A DNA stretch of 64,000 nt, from positions 820,942 through 884,941 of the forward strand of contig OY759273.1 of the NCBI GenBank assembly GCA_963662155.1, read 5' to 3'. The stretch is from Lamellibrachia columna. Taxonomy: Eukaryota > Annelida > Polychaeta > Sabellida > Siboglinidae. The translations under genes were made by a program, and so were the position numbers. The notes beneath the pieces are model-generated. The model was not told the DNA's origin. It made no database searches and saw nothing but the letters and a program-made list of their open reading frames with translations. Shown one piece after another: positions 58,147-64,000 of the stretch (position 1 is its first letter; every line of letters begins with the position of its first letter).

Positions 58147-59960
58147 ATCCCAGAGCTAGTAGCGTGTCTGTCACACTAGAGAGACCCCAGTGCTAGTAGC
58201 TTGTCTGTCACACTAGAAACATCCCAGTGCAAGTAGCGTGTCTGTCACACTAGAAACATCACAGAACTAGTAACGTGTCTGTAACACTAGAAACATCCCA
58301 GTGTCTGTAGCGTGTCTGTCACACTAGAAAAATCCCAGTGCCTGTAGCGTGTCTGTCACACAAGATACATCTCAGTGCCAGTAGCGTGTCTGTCACACTA
58401 GAAACATCCCCATGCCAGTAGCGTGTCTGTCACACTAGAAACATCCCAGTGCCTGTAGCGTGTCTGTCACACAAGAAACATCCCCGTGCCAGTAGCGTGT
58501 CTATCACACTAGAAATATCCCAGTGCCAGTAGCGTGTCTGCAACACTAGAAAAATCCCAGTGGCAGTAGCGTGTCTGTCACACAAGAAACATCCCAGTGC
58601 TAGTAGCGTTTCGGTCACACTAGAAACATCCCAGTGCCAGTAGCGTGTCTGCCACATTAGAGAAATCCCAGTACCAGTAGCGTGTCTGTCACACAAGAAA
58701 TATCACAGTGCCAGTAGCGTGTCTGCCATACTAGAAACATCCCAGTGCCAGTAGCGTGTCTGCCACACTAGAAAAATCCCAGTGCTAGTAGGGTGTCTGT
58801 CACACTACAAACATCCCAGTGCTATTAGCGTGTCTGTCACACTAGAAACATTCCAGTGCCAGTAGCGTGTCTGTCACACTAGAAACATCCCAGTGCCTGT
58901 AGCGAGTCTTTCACACAACAAACATTCCAGTGCCAGTACCGTGTCTGTCACACTAGAAACATCCCAGTGCCTGTAGCGTGTCTGTCACACAAGAAACATC
59001 CCAGTGCCAGTAGCGTGTCTGTCACACTAGAAACATCCAAGTGCCAGTAGCGTGTCTGTCACACTAGAAAAATCCCAGTGCTAGTAGCGTGTCTGTCACA
59101 CTAGACAAATCCCAGTGCTAGTAGCGTGTATGTCACACTACAAACATCCCAGTGCTATTAGCGTGTCTGTCATACTAGAAGCATCCCAGTGCCTGTAGCG
59201 AGTCTGTCACACTGGAAACATCCCTGTGCTAGTAGCATGTCTGTCACACTACAAACATCCCAGGGCTTGCAGCGTGTCTGTCACACTAGAAACACACCAG
59301 TACTAGTAGCGTGTCTGTCACACTAGAAACATCCCAGTGCCAGTAGCGTGTCTGTCACACTAGAAAAATCCCAGTTCCAGTAGCGTGTCTGTCACACTAC
59401 AAACATCCCAGTGCTATTAGCGTGTCTGTCACACTAAAAACTTCCCAGAGCTAGTAGCGTGTCTGTCACACTAGAAAAACCCCAGTGCTAGTAGCTTGTC
59501 TGTCACACTAGAAACATCCCAGTGCCAGTAGCGTGTCTGTCACACTAGAAACATCACAGAAGTAGTAGCGTGTCTGTCACACTAGAAACATCCCAGTGCC
59601 AGTAGCGTGTCTGTCACACTAGAAACATCCCAGTGCCTGTAGCGTGTCTGTCACACAAGAAACATCCAAGTGCCAGTAGCGTGTCTGTCACACTAGAAAC
59701 ATCCCCATGCCAGTAGCGTGTCTGTCACACTAGAAATATCCCAGTGCCTGTAGCGTGTCTGTCACACAAGAAACATCCCCGTGCCAGAAGCGTGTGTATC
59801 ACGCTAGAAATATCCCAGTGCTAGTAGCGTGTCTGTCACACTAGAAACATCCCAGTGCCAGTAGCGTGTCTGCCACACTAGAAACATCCCAGTACCAGTA
59901 GCGTGTCTGCCACACTAGAAAAATCCCAGTGCTAGTAGCGTGTCTGTCACACTACAAACA
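57371..59960. repeat. About 4.1-kb spaced satellite duplication, copy 1
   Basis: Matches 61479-64000 at an offset of 4,108 to 4,104 bp, rising to 4,141 bp (one more monomer) near the right end. The order of unusual monomers is preserved throughout, including AGCCCCTCTGTCAC, GTTTCGGTCAC and GTGTGTATCACGC. Confidence 0.83.
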
Positions 59961-61478
59961 TCCCAGTGCTATTAGTGTGTCTTTCAAACTAGAAACATTT
60001 CAGTGCCAGTAGCGTGTCTGTCACACTAGAAACATCCCAGTGCCAGTAGCGTTTCTTTAACACTAGAAAAATCCCATTGCTAGTAGCGTGTCTGTAACAC
60101 TACAAACATCCCAGGGCTATTAGCATGTCTTTCACACTAGAAGCATCCCAGTGCCAGTAGCGTTTCTGTCACATTAGAAACATCCCAGTGCCAGTAGCGT
60201 GTCTGTCACACTACAAACATCGCAGTGCTATTAGCGTGTCTGCACACTAGAAACATCCCAGTGCCAGTAGCGTGTCTGCCACACTAGAAACATCCCAGTG
60301 CCAGTAGCGTGTCTGTCACACTAGAAACATCCCAGTGCCAGTAGCGTGTCTGTCACACCAGAAAGATCCCAGTGCTAGTATCGTGTATGTCACACTACAA
60401 ACATCCCAGTGTCAGTAGCGTGTCTGTCACATTAGAAAAATCCCAGTGCCAGTAGCGTGTCTGTCACACTAGAAACCTCCCAGTGCCAGTAGCGTGTCTG
60501 TCACACAAGAAATATCCCAGTACCAGTAGCTTGTCTGTCACACTAGAAACATCCCAGTGCCAGTAGCGTGTCTGCCACACTAGATAAATCCCAGTGCTAT
60601 TAGCGTGTCTGTCACATTAAAAACATTCCAGTGCTATTAGCGTGTCTGTCACACTAGAAACATCCCTGTGCCAGTAGCGTGACTGTCACACTAGAAACAT
60701 CCCAGTGCCAGTAGCGTGTCTGTCACACTAAAAAAATCCCAGTGCTAGTAGCGTGTTTGTCACACTACAAACATCCCAGTGCTATTAGCGTTTCTGTCAC
60801 ACTAGAAGCATCCCAGTGCCAGTAGCGTGTCTGTCACAATAGAAAAATCCCAGTGCCAGTAGCGTGTCTGTCACACTACAAACATCCCAGTGCTATTAGC
60901 GTGTCTGCACACTAGAAACATCCCAGTGCCAGTAGCATGTCTGTCACACTAGAAACACCCCAGTGCTAGTAGCGCGTCTGTCACACTAGAAACATCCCTG
61001 TGCCTGTAGCGTGTCTGTCACACAAGAAACATCCTCGTGCCAGTAGAGTGTCTGTCACACTAGAAACATCCCAGTGCTAGTAGAGTGTCTGTCACACTAG
61101 AAACATCCCAGTGGCAGTAGCGTGTCTGCCACACTAGATAAATCCCAGTGCCAGTAGCGTGTCTGTCACACAAGAAACATCCCAGTGCCAGTAGCTAGTC
61201 TGCCACACTAGAAACATCCCAGTTCCAGTAGCGTGTCTGTCACATTACAAACATCCCAGTGCTATTAGCGTGTCTGTCACACTAGAAACATCCCAATGCC
61301 AGTAGCGTGTCTGTCACACTAGAAACATCCCAGTGGCAGTAAAGTGTCTGTCACATTAGAAACATCCCAGTGCCAGTAGCGTGTCTGTCACACAAGAAAC
61401 ATCCCAGTGCCTGTAGCGTGTATGTCACACTAGAAGCATCCCAGTGCTAGTAACGTGTCTGTTACACTAGAAAAATCC

Positions 61479-64000
61479 CATTGCTAGTAGCGTGTCTGTC
61501 ACACTAGGAAAATCCCAGTGCTAGTAGCGTGTCTGTCACACTACAAACATCCCAGTTCTATTAGCGTGTATGCACATTAGAAACATCCCAGTGCCAGTAG
61601 CCCCTCTGTCACAAAAGAAACATCCCAGTGCCAGTAGCGTGTCTGCCACACTAGAAAAATCCCAGTGCTAGTAGCGTGTCTGCCATACTAGAAACATCCC
61701 AGTGCCTGTAGCGTGTCTGTCACACAAGAAAAATCCCAGCGCCAGTAGCGTGTCTATCACAATAGAAACATCCAAGTGCCAGTAGCGTGCCTGTCACACA
61801 AGAAACATCCCAGTGCCAGTAGCGTGTCTGTCACACTAGAAACATCCAAGTGCCAGTAGCGTGTCTGTCACACTAGAACAATCCCAGAGCTAGTAGCGTG
61901 TCTGTCACACTAGAAAAATCCCAGTGCTACTAGCGTATATGTCACACTACAAACATCCCAGTGCTATTAGCGTGTCTGTCATACTAGAAGCATCCAAGTG
62001 CCAGTAGCGAGTCTGTCACACTAGAAACATCCCTGTGCTAGTAGCGTTTCTGCCACACTACAAACATCCCAGGGCTTGTAGCGTGTCTGTCACACTAGAA
62101 ACACACCAGTACTAGTAGCGTGTCTGTCACACTAGAAACATCCCAGTGCCAGTAGCGTGTCTGTCACACTAGAAAAATCCCAGTGCCAGTAGCGTGTCTG
62201 TCACACTACAAACATCCCAGTGCTATTAGCGTGTCTGTCACACTAAAAACATCCCAGAGCTAGTAGCGTGTCTGTCACACTAGAGAGACCCCAGTGCTAG
62301 TAGCTTGTCTGTCACACTAGAAACATCCCAGTGCAAGTAGCGTGTCTGTCACACTAGAAACATCACAGAACTAGTAGCGTGTCTGTAACACTAGAAACAT
62401 CCCAGTGTCTGTAGCGTGTCTGTCACACTAGAAAAATCCCAGTGCCTGTAGCTTGTCTGTCACACAAGAAACATCTCAGTGCCAGTAGCGTATCTGTCAC
62501 ACTAGAAACATCCCCATGCCAGTAGCGTGTCTGTCACACTAGAAACATCCCAGTGCCTGTAGCGTGTCTGTCACACAAGAAACATCCCCGTGGCAGTAGC
62601 GTGTCTATCACACTAGAAATATCCCAGTGCCAGTAGCGTGTCTGCAACACTAGAAAAATCCCAGTGGCAGTAGGGTGTCTGTCACACAAGAAACATCCCA
62701 GTGCTAGTAGCGTTTCGGTCACACTAGAAACATCCCAGTGCCAGTAGCGTGTCTGCCACATTAGAAAAATCCCAGTACCAGTAGCGTGTCTGTCACACAA
62801 GAAATATCCCAGTGCCAGTAGCGTGTCTGCCATACTAGAAACATCTCAATGCCAGTAGCGTGTCTGCCACACTAGAAAAATCCCAGTGCTAGTAGGGTGT
62901 CTGTCACACTACAAACATCCCAGTGCTATTAGCGTGTCTGTCACACTAGAAACATTCCTGTGCCAGTAGCGTGTCTGTCACACTAGAAACATCCAAGTGC
63001 CTGTAGCGAGTCTTTCACACAACAAACATTCCAGTGCCAGTACCGTGTCTGTCACACTAGAAACATCCCAGTGCCTGTAGCGTGTCTGTCACACAAGAAA
63101 CATCCCAGTGCCAGTAGCGTGTCTGTCACACTAGAAACATCCAAGTGCCAGTAGCGTGTCTGTCACACTAGAAAAATCCCAGTGCTAGTAGCGTGTCTGT
63201 CACACTTGACAAATCCCAGTGCTAGTAGCGTGTATGTCACACTACAAACATCCCAGTGCTATTAGCGTGTCTGTCATACTAGAAGCATCCCAGTGCCTGT
63301 AGCGAATCTGTCACACTGGAAACATCCCTGTGCTAGTAGCATGTCTGTCACACTACAAACATCCCAGGGCTTGCAGCGTGTCTGTCACACTAGAAACACA
63401 CCAGTACTAGTAGCGTGTCTGTCACACTAGAAACATCCCAGTGCCAGTAGCGTGTCTGTCACACTAGAAAAATCCCAGTTCCAGTAGCGTGTCTGTCACA
63501 CTACAAACATCCCAGTGCTATTAGCGTGTCTGTCACACTAAAAACATCCCAGAGCTAGAAGCGTGTCTGTCACACTAGAAAAACCCCAGTGCTAGTAGCT
63601 TGTCTGTCACACTAGAAACATCCCAGTGCCAGTAGCGTGTCTGTCACACTAGAAACATCACAGAAGTAGTAGCGTGTCTGTCACACTAGAAACATCCCAG
63701 TGCCAGTAGCGTGTCTGTCACACTAGAAACATCCCAGCGTCTGTAGCGTGTCTGTCACACTAGAAAAATCCCAGTGCCTGTAGCGTGTCTGTCACACAAG
63801 AAACATCCAAGTGCCAGTAGCGTGTCTGTCACACTAGAAACATCCCCATGCCAGTAGCGTGTCTGTCACACTAGAAATATCCCAGTGCCTGTAGCGTGTC
63901 TGTCACACAAGAAACATCCCCGTGCCAGAAGCGTGTGTATCACGCTAGAAATATCCCAGTGCTAGTAGCGTGTCTGTCACACTAGAAACATCCCAGTGCC
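61479..64000. repeat. About 4.1-kb spaced satellite duplication, copy 2, cut by the window edge
   Basis: Partner of 57371-59960, continuing past the window. It corresponds in subtype order to the first several kilobases of the left block as well. Confidence 0.83.

Larger units (their letters stand above)
40455..64000. repeat. 37-bp satellite array, right block
   Basis: Same monomer, same orientation and same set of variants as the left block, about 635 copies, running off the right edge. It differs in the proportion of subtypes: AGTAACGTG, GCTAGCAG, TAGTATCGTG and GATTATGTCGCAC monomers are frequent between 41000 and 53000. The stretch after about 54500 repeats the beginning of the window. 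No gene or insertion was seen inside. Confidence 0.97.

Overview
This window reads as nuclear DNA of a marine invertebrate, most likely a mollusc. It is dominated by one 37-bp satellite DNA in two same-orientation arrays (about 1-26038 and 40455-64000, roughly 1,340 monomers in all). The evidence for a eukaryotic, probably lophotrochozoan, host is the satellite itself, a decayed LINE retrotransposon, a 634-bp CT microsatellite, a cluster of unrelated minisatellites, and one intact intronless GT11 alpha-1,2-fucosyltransferase gene encoding a type II membrane protein. The species cannot be named from this sequence alone.

Layout. (1) 1-26038: 37-bp satellite with several nested higher-order duplications (units of about 0.96, 1.66-1.70, 1.96 and 2.66 kb) and a privately homogenised subtype at its right edge. 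(2) 26039-39351: a non-satellite island. It holds, in order, AT-rich unique DNA; a minus-strand LINE remnant (about 26600-27715) whose reverse-transcriptase core has been deleted; a GC-rich 29-bp minisatellite; unassigned DNA; a 35-bp minisatellite (about 42 copies) and a 39-bp one (10 copies); the first copy of a 364-bp direct repeat running into a CT microsatellite; the fucosyltransferase gene (33677-34846); a 26-bp minisatellite downstream of it; a 34-bp minisatellite; a second, unrelated 26-bp minisatellite; and the second copy of the 364-bp repeat. (3) 39352-39551: exactly 200 N, a scaffolding gap. (4) 39552 to about 40454: a short bacterial segment (two minus-strand small genes with Shine-Dalgarno sites, a palindromic operator-like site and the start of a divergent gene), cut by the gap on the left and by satellite on the right. 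(5) 40455-64000: the same satellite again, with its own higher-order duplications (1,396, 1,183, 2,476, 1,811 and about 4,105 bp). The last part of this array repeats the first kilobases of the window.

There is no operon and no gene network in the eukaryotic part; the single convincing host gene is the fucosyltransferase. The bacterial segment resembles a phage or plasmid control region but is most simply explained as contamination or chimerism at a contig end. I found no convincing new molecular system. What deserves a second look is the satellite architecture, the tandem duplication implied around the fucosyltransferase, the LINE remnant that no long open frame reveals, and the bacterial junction. 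The many 60-115 codon open frames inside the satellite are by-products of a 37-bp period (three monomers = 111 nt = 37 codons) and are not annotated as genes.
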